Positions 53,143-61,905 of a stretch of DNA of 64,000 nt are shown in pieces; within the stretch, counting starts at the first letter, position 1; each line of letters begins with the position of its first letter. This DNA comes from Sunxiuqinia sp965230765 (GTDB lineage: Bacteria > Bacteroidota > Bacteroidia > Bacteroidales > Prolixibacteraceae), in NCBI GenBank assembly GCA_965230765.1, contig CBDDLR010000002.1:992001-1056000 (forward strand). Direction: 5' to 3'. The translations under genes and the position numbers were made by a program. The notes below the pieces were generated by a model. The model was not told the origin of the DNA and ran no database searches. It saw only the letters and a program-made list of their open reading frames with translations.

Positions 53143-54183
53143 CTAATAATTCTCTTCATCAACAGGTATCACAAAGTTCAAAGTAAATTCATCAGAATTC
53201 TTTACAAGCTTTGCATTCTGAACTTCAAATATTGGCATCCATTTATAGTATAACTTCGTGTCATATTCTAACTCAACAAGCATATTGAAATACATATTAT
53301 TACTCCCTCCGGCATCAAATGGTGTATTCTTATCCACAATCATTGGATTATTCTTTTCTAAATCAAAAGAAAGCTCTCCTTTTGAATTTAAGGATTCCTC
53401 AATTATAGGCTCCTCAATAACAGTGTAGGAATACCATTTCACAGGGTAAAATTTTATTTGAGCACCATCTATACTTTTACCGTTTTTGTGAGTTGCTGAA
53501 ATCCTAATTCGTTTCGGGAATAAATCTTTTAATTGAAGAGAATTAGATGAATCTGCACTTTTATTAATAATTGCACGGCTATGATCGTCCCATTTTGTTG
53601 CCCCATAGCAATAATTCATGATACTTTCAGGCCCTTTAAACCCTTCATTATTAACAGGATTTTTATCCTTACTTACTTTACAAGCATAAATATCAATTGC
53701 ACCTCTTGCATGCCCGAATTCATGAACAATACCATCAACCGCTTTTGTGGCGAACGGCCCTCCATCCTGCTCCATTCCCCAGGCATGGTAAATAGCGCTG
53801 TGAGGTGTTCCATAGTATCCACCACCGGTATCGTAGCCATTAACTACTACATGTATTAGATGATTAGGATGAGGCTTAAAGCACCTATTCCGAGCCATTC
53901 TATTGTCTGCAGTAAAAACATAAACAGAATCTGCGATAAACTTAAATTTTCCATCAAATACATCAGGTGCATTAAACTTATGGTTTACTGTATCAAATAC
54001 AGTTTTCATTATCTTTTTTAGAGCATTTACATCACCATATTCTTTGGCAGTGCGCGACTCTACACCAATTAACACTTTAAACTCCCAAATTTCTTTATCT
54101 TGAGCTGAAACATGACTCCCTTTAAAGCCAACTATTAGCAATAAAAGAATTGCCAGTATTTTTATGTTATCAAATGATTTCAT
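53143..54183 (-). CDS. Exported metzincin-like metalloprotease
   Basis: The 346-residue protein has a signal peptide (cut near SHVSAQ). The zinc site is VDGIVHEFGHARGAID with His154, Glu155, His158 and Asp164, that is HExxHxxGxxD, followed by the Met-turn Met189 in ESIMNYCYG. This combination marks a metzincin, with Asp as third ligand as in snapalysin. The C-terminal part (about 215-346) has an Ig-like or beta-rich look (KRIRISATHKNGKSIDGAQI). No T9SS domain is present, so it is periplasmic or released. I do not recognise a named family. It may process host or self proteins. Confidence 0.75.
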   Translation of the reverse strand: MKSFDNIKILAILLLLIVGFKGSHVSAQDKEIWEFKVLIGVESRTAKEYGDVNALKKIMKTVFDTVNHKFNAPDVFDGKFKFIADSVYVFTADNRMARNRCFKPHPNHLIHVVVNGYDTGGGYYGTPHSAIYHAWGMEQDGGPFATKAVDGIVHEFGHARGAIDIYACKVSKDKNPVNNEGFKGPESIMNYCYGATKWDDHSRAIINKSADSSNSLQLKDLFPKRIRISATHKNGKSIDGAQIKFYPVKWYSYTVIEEPIIEESLNSKGELSFDLEKNNPMIVDKNTPFDAGGSNNMYFNMLVELEYDTKLYYKWMPIFEVQNAKLVKNSDEFTLNFVIPVDEENY

Positions 54184-54199
54184 ATTATGAAATTTTAAT

Positions 54200-54271
54200 T
54201 TATTTTCTCATCCTTTTAATCATTATGTGTATTCCAAATACAAGAAAAATACCATTCCCTTTAGGGATAAT
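54200..54271 (-). pseudogene. 3'-end remnant of a GldG-type gene
   Basis: Read on the minus strand, 54271-54200 encodes IIPKGNGIFLVFGIHIMIKR then MRK and a stop. The end of the intact GldFG protein at 55963 reads LIPGIFLAFGINMLMKRMRN and a stop. The match covers the last membrane helix and basic tail only, and a stop codon lies six codons upstream. A duplication or deletion event has left this scrap beside the metzincin gene. Confidence 0.6.
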
Positions 54272-54300
54272 GGAATTGTATTAGAGTTAATTCATTGAAT

Positions 54301-54332
54301 AAGGAGCAAGCCCCCTTACCTGCTTGCTCCTT
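54301..54332. repeat. 11-bp inverted repeat in the spacer before the TlpA-like gene
   Basis: AAGGAGCAAGC and GCTTGCTCCTT are perfect complements with a 10-nt loop. No T run follows on either strand, so it is a hairpin of unknown role. The rest of the 384-bp gap (54184-54567) holds only the GldG remnant at 54200-54271 and AT-rich sequence. Confidence 0.6.
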
Positions 54333-54567
54333 ACCAACTAATCAAATTAAATACTTTCCTAAGACCAAATATAAAGGAAAGTACCATCTAACCTAAATCT
54401 TCTAAAATTTAAAAGCAGATACTAAAGAAATAATAGCGCAGCCTCTCCCAAATGTGTTCACTTCAAACTCAACCAACTAAATAATTCTTTTCAACTCTCA
54501 GAATGATTGTGAGTGAAATTTTAATTTGAACATTCGTGTTGGTATAGATCTCGTATTTTTAGTATGC

Positions 54568-55950
54568 CTACAATCCTTCCAAAGAATTAAACAGCTCACG
54601 TGTTTTTGGATTTGATGGTCTTGGTGCTTCAGAAGCAACAATATTTCCTTCTTTATCAATTAAAATAAAACGCGGAATACCTTCGACCTTATATGCCATA
54701 GCAAATTCCTCATCCCCATTGGCAAATAATTGAATACCCCCCATGCTCTTTTCTTGTACCATGTTTTTCCATTTCTCCTTATCCTTTGGCGCATCGTTTG
54801 AAATACTTACAAAGTGAATGTTTTTATGGGCATAATCGTGTTCCAGTTTTGCCAAATGAGGTATTTCTGCTTTACATGGGCCGCACCAGGTAGCCCACAT
54901 ATCGATATACACATACTTTCCTTTTAAGCTCTCAAGTGACACCATTTTGCCATTAATATCCACGTAATTAAATGTTGGCGAAGGAGCCCCTTTCTCTAAT
55001 GCCGAGTACTGTGCCACAACATTTTCTAACCACGTCTTCGCTCTTGGGTCATCTGTTTGATCCAAAAATATTTTTTGCAACTCTTCTGTCCCCTGAATAC
55101 CATAACTTGAGATACAATCGTATACATAGGTGGAAATTGGTTCAACTTTTAATGTAGATTCTTTGAATTGAGCCAATTCTTTGGCGGCTTTTGTATAGTA
55201 TTCAATGGGTTTAAGATCACCTCTGTTGTATTTATACAATACACCATATCTTAAGAAGTCATGATAATTCTTCATACCCATCAGTTCCGGTACTTCCTCA
55301 ATTAAAGACTCCAATTTTTTATAATAGTCATCATCCAACACAATAGGCTGATTTCTATTTCTTTCAAAAATAAAGCTTAAATAAGAAAATGCCACCTGGT
55401 ACTTTATAAATCCATTACCCACTGTATTATATTCTTTGGAAATCCCTGATTTATTGAATTCATCTTTATAATACTTTACTATTTCTTCAAACCGATCAGC
55501 TTTTTCATTGCCATTCGACCCCATATCATCTTTACCGAAAGGCGCAATAGTCGTTTGAGAAGTCTCTCTCTGGTATTTAATTAAAAAATCAGTTAAACCA
55601 CCATCCCGGCATTCTACGCTTACCGGATAAGAAAACTTTCTAGGCATTCCAGTCATCGAACCTGTCACATCCAAATCAATGTTAACATCATTACCAGGAG
55701 TTAAATATAAAATTATCCAAAGACCATCACCCATGTAGGTAAATTGTGCCCATGTTGGCTTTTCTATATCAATGGTAACACTTCCTTTTTTTTCTTCATT
55801 TAGTTTAAATGCATACTGCTGCCCCTCTACAACAACAGCAATAGTTTTTCCTTTATCTCCTTTAGCATGAAGATTTATTTTTACTTCTTCTGCATAAGAT
55901 TGCACACTTAGCAAAATAATGGCTACTGCTAATAAAATCTGTTTTTTCAT
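54568..55950 (-). CDS. TlpA-like thiol-disulfide oxidoreductase with N-terminal DUF4369-type region
   Basis: The 460-residue exported protein has a signal peptide (SVQSYAEE). Residues 25-300 are a beta-rich N-domain plus helices, as in Bacteroidota TlpA relatives. The thioredoxin-like AhpC/TlpA domain holds the redox pair Cys356 and Cys359 in WATWCGPCKAEIPHL and ends with the cis-Pro segment VEGIPRFILIDKEG. It probably keeps periplasmic thiols reduced or helps cytochrome maturation. It is followed 12 bp upstream by the GldFG-type gene on the same strand, and a related gene lies at the window end. Confidence 0.88.
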   Translation of the reverse strand: MKKQILLAVAIILLSVQSYAEEVKINLHAKGDKGKTIAVVVEGQQYAFKLNEEKKGSVTIDIEKPTWAQFTYMGDGLWIILYLTPGNDVNIDLDVTGSMTGMPRKFSYPVSVECRDGGLTDFLIKYQRETSQTTIAPFGKDDMGSNGNEKADRFEEIVKYYKDEFNKSGISKEYNTVGNGFIKYQVAFSYLSFIFERNRNQPIVLDDDYYKKLESLIEEVPELMGMKNYHDFLRYGVLYKYNRGDLKPIEYYTKAAKELAQFKESTLKVEPISTYVYDCISSYGIQGTEELQKIFLDQTDDPRAKTWLENVVAQYSALEKGAPSPTFNYVDINGKMVSLESLKGKYVYIDMWATWCGPCKAEIPHLAKLEHDYAHKNIHFVSISNDAPKDKEKWKNMVQEKSMGGIQLFANGDEEFAMAYKVEGIPRFILIDKEGNIVASEAPRPSNPKTRELFNSLEGL

Positions 55951-55962
55951 CTTTTTATGTTT

Positions 55963-58299
55963 TTAGTTTCTCATTCTTTTCATCAACATGTTTATTCCAA
56001 ATGCCAGGAAAATACCCGGTATCAGCAGAAAGTATATCCATTTCAAATAAGCGATACTCTCGTATTCCATCTGAACCTTTACATCGCTTGCTTTAGGAAA
56101 TGGGATGTTAAATGGATATACATTATTACTAAACAAACGCGAGAATAGTTGGCTCATTCTTCCATTGGCTACTCTAATTCCGGCCGGAGCTGTAGACAAA
56201 CGTCCATTACTTAAAAAATCGGCATCTGAACTAACAATAATATACTGTTTTTTACCCTTCACTTCTCTTTCTAATCTTACCATTAAGGGCAAGGCTGCTT
56301 TTTCATGACCACTCTCCGGCTGATAAATCGCCTCGCCATATTCATTGGGTCCTTCCAAATCAATCCAGGTTTCATTGGCTTTACTTGTTAATAGATTTGC
56401 ATATTTAAATCCCGGCTTTTCTTCGATAGCTAATGCTGTAGCCCCCGGCATCTGCACATGTGCTAATGATTGGAACTCCTTTCCAAAATATTGATGATTG
56501 ATCATAGCAAGAGTATAATCTGCAGGATAGGACGGATTGTCGTTGACTAATATTCCCTCCTGAAAAGTAATTCCCAAATCTTCAGTTATTGGATTTAAGA
56601 TATCCTGCGAGCCTGGTTCGCCGGCCACTAACAAATGCCCTCCCCTTTCGATGTAGGATTTTAGGTTGGTCAATTCAATTTCCGAAAAGGCTTCTTTAGG
56701 ATCGGCAATTACCAATACATCCATTCCAGATGGTACTGCTTGCTCAAGTTTAATATCTGATACCTTAAAACCATTATTGACAAAGGCTCTCCTGCATGTA
56801 TAGTAATTGAGGCTGCGATCCCAATTTTCCGGAGCATTGGGTTTTGCATAACCTGTTAGAACAGGTATACTTTCAGTTAGCCCTCTTTCTCCATGTCCTC
56901 TCGCATATCCAAGCTGCACAGGTTCTTGTATTAATCCATAAAAAGCAGTAAGGATCTCTGCTTCCATCGGGTCTGCAATTGGATCATCAAAGTTTGTCAT
57001 TAAAACAGATTGTTTACCATTGGATTCCAAAATCCTAAAGGTCTTTGTACCAAACTCATTCTTTATCTCGTCGCTTAGCGCCAATTCATTCAGCGAAAGT
57101 ATCTCGGCACTCAAATTATTGGTGTTTTTGTATTTGGCAATAAGAGAATCCATGCTCATTGTCGGATCTTTCCTTTGCATTTGCAAAAACAAATCTTTCA
57201 TGCTTTCATTGTAGTAATACACATATTCAAATTCGATCTGAGGGTATTCCAACATATATTTTGAAAATCTATTGATCTCATCTGCAAGTATATATTTAGG
57301 CAAAAAGGAATAGGCATCTTCAGTGAGTATGTTTGAGTAGGTAATAATTTTAATAGGTTCCTTTTTTAAGGGCTCCATCAGTTCCATACTTAACGGAGAT
57401 AAACGGTTACTTTGGTTACTGGTGGTATCGGTATACCATAGCATGGCTGGTTGAATTAATATATATATGGCAACAAAAGCAGCCGTTACCATACCCAGCA
57501 TTTTTAGTCGTGTTAAACGCATCACTTTTAGGTTTTGCTTAATTAGCTGCATACGAGCTATGCTTAGTAAAACAAAAAGCAGTGTTAATACCACAAAATA
57601 CCCAATTGTTTTTGATGTTAATAAACCATTTAACGCATCTGCCACCTGAGCCGTTGGCGAAACCCAAAACATAATTTCGTTGATCACAGGTATTTCATTT
57701 ACCAAACCGTATATTAGGTCGAAGCCAAATACTACTGCTATGGTGGCAACGGCATCAACGATAGGATAGGCAGAGAAAGTAGATACAAATACCGTGATGG
57801 CAGCTATTGAAACGCCCAGTAAAAACATACTGATGATTGCTGACATAGCAATTCCCATCTCCATTTCCAGTCCTACGGTTAAGTAAACTGCTAATATTCC
57901 TAAAGCGGCAATTACAGTTAGCAAACACACAAAAAACAATAACGCCATAAATTTACCCAATACAATACTGCTTAACTTGATGGGTGAGGAATACAATAAC
58001 TTGATAGTGCCTGAACTTGCCTCACGACTGATTACCCCCATCGCTAGCAGGGGAATCAGCACCATAAGTAATTTGGTCATCATAAAAAAGTACCCATTTT
58101 TTGGATTGGTAAGGACTAATTTAGTTATCGAACTGTAAGATATACTGTCGTAGAGGTACTGGCTAAATGCTTTCTGTTCTATTGTCGAAAAAATTGAACT
58201 TGCCGTATATATGGAAAATCCAACCAATATTATCCAGGCCAAAGGCGAGAAAAACAGGTTGTTGAGTTCCAGTTTTGCTATTCTTATTGTTGTTTTCAT
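55963..58299 (-). CDS. GldF-GldG-type ABC permease fusion (intact paralogue)
   Basis: The 778-residue protein joins an ABC-2 permease (residues 1-270, about six membrane helices, with SREASSGTIKLLYSSPIKLS as the family loop) to a large extracytoplasmic GldG/ABC_transp_aux domain (about 300-740, with YARGHGERGLTESIPVLTGY and DVLVIADPKEAFSEIEL) and a final helix ending in LMKRMRN. In Flavobacteria GldF and GldG are separate and work with the ATPase GldA; here they are one chain. The ABC ATPase gene lies directly upstream. Whether it serves gliding, secretion or another export process is not known. A paralogue with the same layout lies at 59511-63005. Confidence 0.88.
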   Translation of the reverse strand: MKTTIRIAKLELNNLFFSPLAWIILVGFSIYTASSIFSTIEQKAFSQYLYDSISYSSITKLVLTNPKNGYFFMMTKLLMVLIPLLAMGVISREASSGTIKLLYSSPIKLSSIVLGKFMALLFFVCLLTVIAALGILAVYLTVGLEMEMGIAMSAIISMFLLGVSIAAITVFVSTFSAYPIVDAVATIAVVFGFDLIYGLVNEIPVINEIMFWVSPTAQVADALNGLLTSKTIGYFVVLTLLFVLLSIARMQLIKQNLKVMRLTRLKMLGMVTAAFVAIYILIQPAMLWYTDTTSNQSNRLSPLSMELMEPLKKEPIKIITYSNILTEDAYSFLPKYILADEINRFSKYMLEYPQIEFEYVYYYNESMKDLFLQMQRKDPTMSMDSLIAKYKNTNNLSAEILSLNELALSDEIKNEFGTKTFRILESNGKQSVLMTNFDDPIADPMEAEILTAFYGLIQEPVQLGYARGHGERGLTESIPVLTGYAKPNAPENWDRSLNYYTCRRAFVNNGFKVSDIKLEQAVPSGMDVLVIADPKEAFSEIELTNLKSYIERGGHLLVAGEPGSQDILNPITEDLGITFQEGILVNDNPSYPADYTLAMINHQYFGKEFQSLAHVQMPGATALAIEEKPGFKYANLLTSKANETWIDLEGPNEYGEAIYQPESGHEKAALPLMVRLEREVKGKKQYIIVSSDADFLSNGRLSTAPAGIRVANGRMSQLFSRLFSNNVYPFNIPFPKASDVKVQMEYESIAYLKWIYFLLIPGIFLAFGINMLMKRMRN

Positions 58300-58306
58300 A
58301 ATTTTC

Positions 58307-58338
58307 AGCTGTTAGCTGTTGGCTGCTAGCTGTTAGCT
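58307..58338. repeat. AGCTGTTAGCT-type short tandem repeat
   Basis: AGCTGTTAGCTGTTGGCTGC and the following bases repeat the unit GCTGTTA or a near variant four times between the ATPase and GldFG genes. A related block is at 59429-59506. Confidence 0.6.
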
Positions 58339-58370
58339 TATTTACATTATTGCTAAAAGCCAATAGCGTT

Positions 58371-59297
58371 TTATTTTACCTTCCCTGATAAGTGTGCAAA
58401 AATTAAATCAAGCGATTGCTTTTCGATGGCTACTTCTTTTAGTTTCCAATCGTTTTTAACACTTTGGCTAATAATTTCTTCTGATACATTTTTGTGGAAA
58501 TCGAACTTCATACGGAATTGGTTTCCGTTTTTAGGCTCTACTTCCTCTACGCCATCAATGGCTTTTAAAACATCAATTGATGGCGGGTTGCCCATTTCTA
58601 CAAACAAAGTATCCGGCTCTACATAATCGTTAAAGGCATCGATACTATCAGAGAATACCAGTTTTCCGTTTTCGATCATCTTAACGGTTTCACAAATCAT
58701 TTGCACCTCAGGTAGGATATGTGAACAAAGGATTACGGCACGGTCTTCGCCAATTTCCTTGATCAGTTGCCTGATTTCAGCAATATTGTTTGGGTCAAGC
58801 CCTGTGGTAGGTTCATCAAATACCACCAATTTTGGTTCATGGATAATGGCCTGTGCAATACCTACACGTTGCTGATAACCACCGGAAAGGTTACGGATCA
58901 AACGCTTGCGCATGTGGGTCAGCCCGCATTTTTTCAAAGCTTTTTCCAAAGCAGCAGGGATTTCTTTTTCCGGCACAAAACGAAGATGTGCGGTATGTTT
59001 TAGGTATTCTTCTACTGCCAGATCAGGGTAAACCGGTGGTTTTTGTGGCAGGAACCCAATATTCTTTTTGGCTTCTTCCGGACTTTTACGAAGGTCGATC
59101 CCGTTAATGAATACTTCGCCCTCGGTTTGATTTAACACCCCACAAAGAATGTTCATGGTGGTTGATTTACCGGCTCCGTTGGATCCTAATAATCCAAGGA
59201 TTTCGTTCGAGTGCATTTCTATATTGATGTCGCAAATGGCCCAGTTTTTAGTATAACGGTGCGACAGGTTTTTAATTTCTAATATTTTGTTGGACAT
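58371..59297 (-). CDS. ABC transporter ATP-binding protein, GldA-like
   Basis: The 308-residue protein has the Walker A GLLGSNGAGKSTTMN, the signature LSGGYQQRVGIAQA, the Walker B KLVVFDEPTTGLDP and the H-loop VILCSHILPE, followed by a C-terminal DUF4162-like part. This is the ATPase of an ABC-2 export system. It sits between the two GldFG-type genes and could serve both, but the intact permease at 55963 is the likely partner in the same transcript. It is about the length of GldA. Confidence 0.9.
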   Translation of the reverse strand: MSNKILEIKNLSHRYTKNWAICDINIEMHSNEILGLLGSNGAGKSTTMNILCGVLNQTEGEVFINGIDLRKSPEEAKKNIGFLPQKPPVYPDLAVEEYLKHTAHLRFVPEKEIPAALEKALKKCGLTHMRKRLIRNLSGGYQQRVGIAQAIIHEPKLVVFDEPTTGLDPNNIAEIRQLIKEIGEDRAVILCSHILPEVQMICETVKMIENGKLVFSDSIDAFNDYVEPDTLFVEMGNPPSIDVLKAIDGVEEVEPKNGNQFRMKFDFHKNVSEEIISQSVKNDWKLKEVAIEKQSLDLIFAHLSGKVK

Positions 59298-59383
59298 CCT
59301 ATTTAAGTATTAAGCATAAAGGCAAAAGTCAAAAGATGACATACTTGATGGTTAAAATTCAGCATCGTATCTTGGCTTGTGTC

Positions 59384-59506
59384 TTTATTTATTTATTTAT
59401 TTATTGAACTGTTTATTTGTTGAACTGAAAGCTAAAAGCTACCCCGATAGCTATCGGGGGCTAACAGCTATCACCTAACAGCTATCACCTAATAGCTAAT
59501 AGCTAG
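59384..59506. repeat. TTTA microsatellite, palindrome and AGCTATTAGCT-type repeats
   Basis: A TTTA tetranucleotide run (about five units, 59384-59404) is followed by a block of short AGCT-based repeats. CCCCGATAGCTATCGGGG at 59442-59459 is a perfect 18-bp palindrome. CTAACAGCTATCAC occurs twice in tandem (59461-59474 and 59475-59488). Similar short AGCT repeats lie at 58307-58338. The block sits between the ATPase gene and the split GldFG-type gene and encodes no protein. Confidence 0.7.
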
Positions 59507-60590
59507 TTTATTACATTTGTCTCCTTCTCCAAAACACAAATCCTCCAGTAAACAGGATTATAAAAGGAAAAATCCAGATGTAAAGAAGCTTGTATAGAGA
59601 GACTTTCTCATTACTTAACGATGCATTTTTATCTTTGGCTACTCTAGGTATCAGTTTCACAGGATAGTCGCCATTGCTCAACCAATAGAAAATGGATTTG
59701 CTTAGCATCTCACCCGGCAATACAGCCATTACTCTTTTGTTTTTAAGGGTTTCCTTATCCGATACAAAATCAGCATCTCCGGATACAATTATCTTCTGTT
59801 GCTTTCCGTTTATTTCACGCTGTAATGCTAACATTAAGTTTTTACCATCGGCACTCAATACAGCTTTAGATTTAAAACCACGTTCTGTATTCGTTTCTAT
59901 ACTTGCAGAACTATTAAGCTCAATAGAATATGCATTATTAATTCCAAAAGATTTGAATTCAGGAGCAGTTACTTTGCCTTCAATTGTTTGTACCTCTGTA
60001 CTACTAATTGAAATGCCCAATAGATCCTGAATTGGCTTGGTGATTTGTGACCAACGCGCTTCGCTTGCAAAAAGCACATTCCCTCCTTTATCCACATAAG
60101 CCTTTAGTTTTTGCAGTTCTTCATGGCTAAAAGCTAGCTGAGGATCAGCTATTACGAGTATATCGGTAAAAGATGGAATATCCTGACCTGAAAGATTTAT
60201 CTTACTTACATTAAATCCATTGTTTACAAGGGCATATCTGTACTCGTAAAAGCCTGCCATACGATTCCAATCCGATTCCCAGGCTCGCTCAATACTGCGT
60301 TCTTTATGGCCATCTATAAATACAACATGATGTGCTGGAACTGTTAATTTCTTTATGGTTGCTGCATATTCATTTAATGAAGCATCTCTCCGAGGATCAT
60401 CTCTAACTCCACTAAAATAAGATACATTTCCTTTGTACTCGTAACGTCTTCTTATTCCAAAAGTTAAATCATAGTTTCTCAGTGCATCCTTCTCTTCCTT
60501 AGATAATATGTTAAAATCCACTACATCAAGGGTGTCCACATTAAAAAAGCGACACATTAAATCGGACTTTTGTTTTGGACTTAAATCTTT

Positions 60591-60600
60591 ATGTCTGCCC
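60591..60600 (+). repeat. Target-site duplication, left copy
   Basis: ATGTCTGCCC directly adjoins the left end of the IS4-family element. The same ten bases flank its right end (61896-61905). Confidence 0.9.
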
Positions 60601-61895
60601 AGTGCTGTCCACTTAAAATAAGCTGAGGGACAGCTGGTTATAATTTAGTTCTTTGACATTTTTGTAATCTATATTTGTAAGCAATTCATTTATAGGCGTT
60701 TTGTCCAGTAGGGATATTCCTAAAATCTGTAATATTTCGTAGGTTGAACGTTCAATTTTTAACTCTTTACCTACAATGGCAACTAAACAGTAGGCTATTA
60801 TTGCGGAATAAATTTGTATTCTGACCGCGTTTTCAGACGTACCCCAGAATGCTTTTATTTTTAGGTGTTGTTTTATCCATTTAAAGAATAATTCAACCTG
60901 CCACCTGTTTTTGTACAAAAGCACAATCTCTTCGGCTGTCAAGTCCATGTTATTAGTCAAGTAAACGAAGTAGCGGTTACTTTCAGCGTCATAGAATTTG
61001 ATTCTCCGAAGTTTTTCAGGATAATCTTGAGAGGCATAAAAACCTGATAGTTTTCCAATCTGGTCACAAACCAGACCTGACTGTCTATCAACTTTATTTG
61101 AGTACATCCTGTTGAACTTCAGGTTTGCTTTTGCCCTTACTACAAAAAATGCAGAAAGTGTTGTTATTCGGTAAAGGCGCTCAAAGTCAACATATCCACG
61201 GTCAAAAATGTAATAGGAACCAGTTTCGTAAGGAATAACATCCATTGCGTTGACATCGTGAACCGAAGCTGCCGTAATGTGGATAAATGCTGGTATCTGT
61301 GTGGTTATATCGTAAAGCGTGTGGAGTTTTATCCCTCCCTTCGTTTTACGAAAACTTGCCCACCAAAAGACACTTAAACATAAATCGATGGTTGAAGAAT
61401 CAAATGCATAAACTTTCCCTTGGATTTCAAAATCATTGTTGGCAAGCTTTTTTCTGGCTAAATCAATCATATAATACGCAAAATCTTCAAAGATTCTGTA
61501 ATTGCGCTTTTCGTTAGCTTTGGCCAAGTTGCTTCTTGTTACTGTTTTTCCAAAACCAAGATGGTAAGCTTTGCTTCGATGAGCGTCAATAATGACAATC
61601 AAATCGCGCAAACTATCACGATTGGTCAATTGACCAAAAATCATACAAAGCAATTGATTCCAGCAGGTAAAGTGTCGAACATACTTGTTGCCCGAATATT
61701 TGGCAACATATTTATCGAATACCCTTTGTGGCAAAAAACTTATGAGTTGAGCGAAAACGTATTTCCCGTTGTTCATGTGATTCTAAAAATCCACGAACTT
61801 AATCGATTCAAATCGTCACGCTCAAAAAAGTCGCATAAAGTATAGATTTACAATTGTTTCAAAGAACGTTATTTAATTTTTAGTGGACACTAATG
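60601..61895 (-). mobile_element. IS4-family insertion sequence, complete
   Basis: The element of about 1295 bp carries one transposase gene and imperfect terminal inverted repeats. The left end AGTGCTGTCCACTTAAAAT and the inverted right end ATTAGTGTCCACTAAAAAT share TGTCCACT and the flanking A-rich part. It is flanked by a 10-bp direct duplication, in the range usual for IS4 elements. It splits the GldF-GldG-type gene. Confidence 0.93.
60613..61776 (-). CDS. IS4-family transposase (DDE)
   Basis: The 387-residue protein has a DUF4372-like N-terminal domain (PQRVFDKYVAKYSGNKYVRH) and a DDE_Tnp_1 catalytic domain. The catalytic residues are Asp126 in AFDSSTIDLC, Asp192 in IFDRGYVDFE and Glu295 in LLYKNRWQVELFFKWIKQHL, which also shows the Y-(2)-R-(3)-E-(6)-K signature of IS4. 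The frame is uninterrupted, so the element may still be active. Confidence 0.96.
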   Translation of the reverse strand: MNNGKYVFAQLISFLPQRVFDKYVAKYSGNKYVRHFTCWNQLLCMIFGQLTNRDSLRDLIVIIDAHRSKAYHLGFGKTVTRSNLAKANEKRNYRIFEDFAYYMIDLARKKLANNDFEIQGKVYAFDSSTIDLCLSVFWWASFRKTKGGIKLHTLYDITTQIPAFIHITAASVHDVNAMDVIPYETGSYYIFDRGYVDFERLYRITTLSAFFVVRAKANLKFNRMYSNKVDRQSGLVCDQIGKLSGFYASQDYPEKLRRIKFYDAESNRYFVYLTNNMDLTAEEIVLLYKNRWQVELFFKWIKQHLKIKAFWGTSENAVRIQIYSAIIAYCLVAIVGKELKIERSTYEILQILGISLLDKTPINELLTNIDYKNVKELNYNQLSLSLF

Positions 61896-61905
61896 ATGTC
61901 TGCCC
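61896..61905 (+). repeat. Target-site duplication, right copy
   Basis: ATGTCTGCCC repeats the left flank (60591-60600) exactly. Its presence on both sides dates the insertion as not long ago, since both copies are unchanged. Confidence 0.9.

Noticed and set aside
54301..54332. Inverted repeat as a terminator for the TlpA-like gene
   Set aside because: The stem is perfect, but no T run follows on either strand and it lies more than 230 bp past the stop codon.
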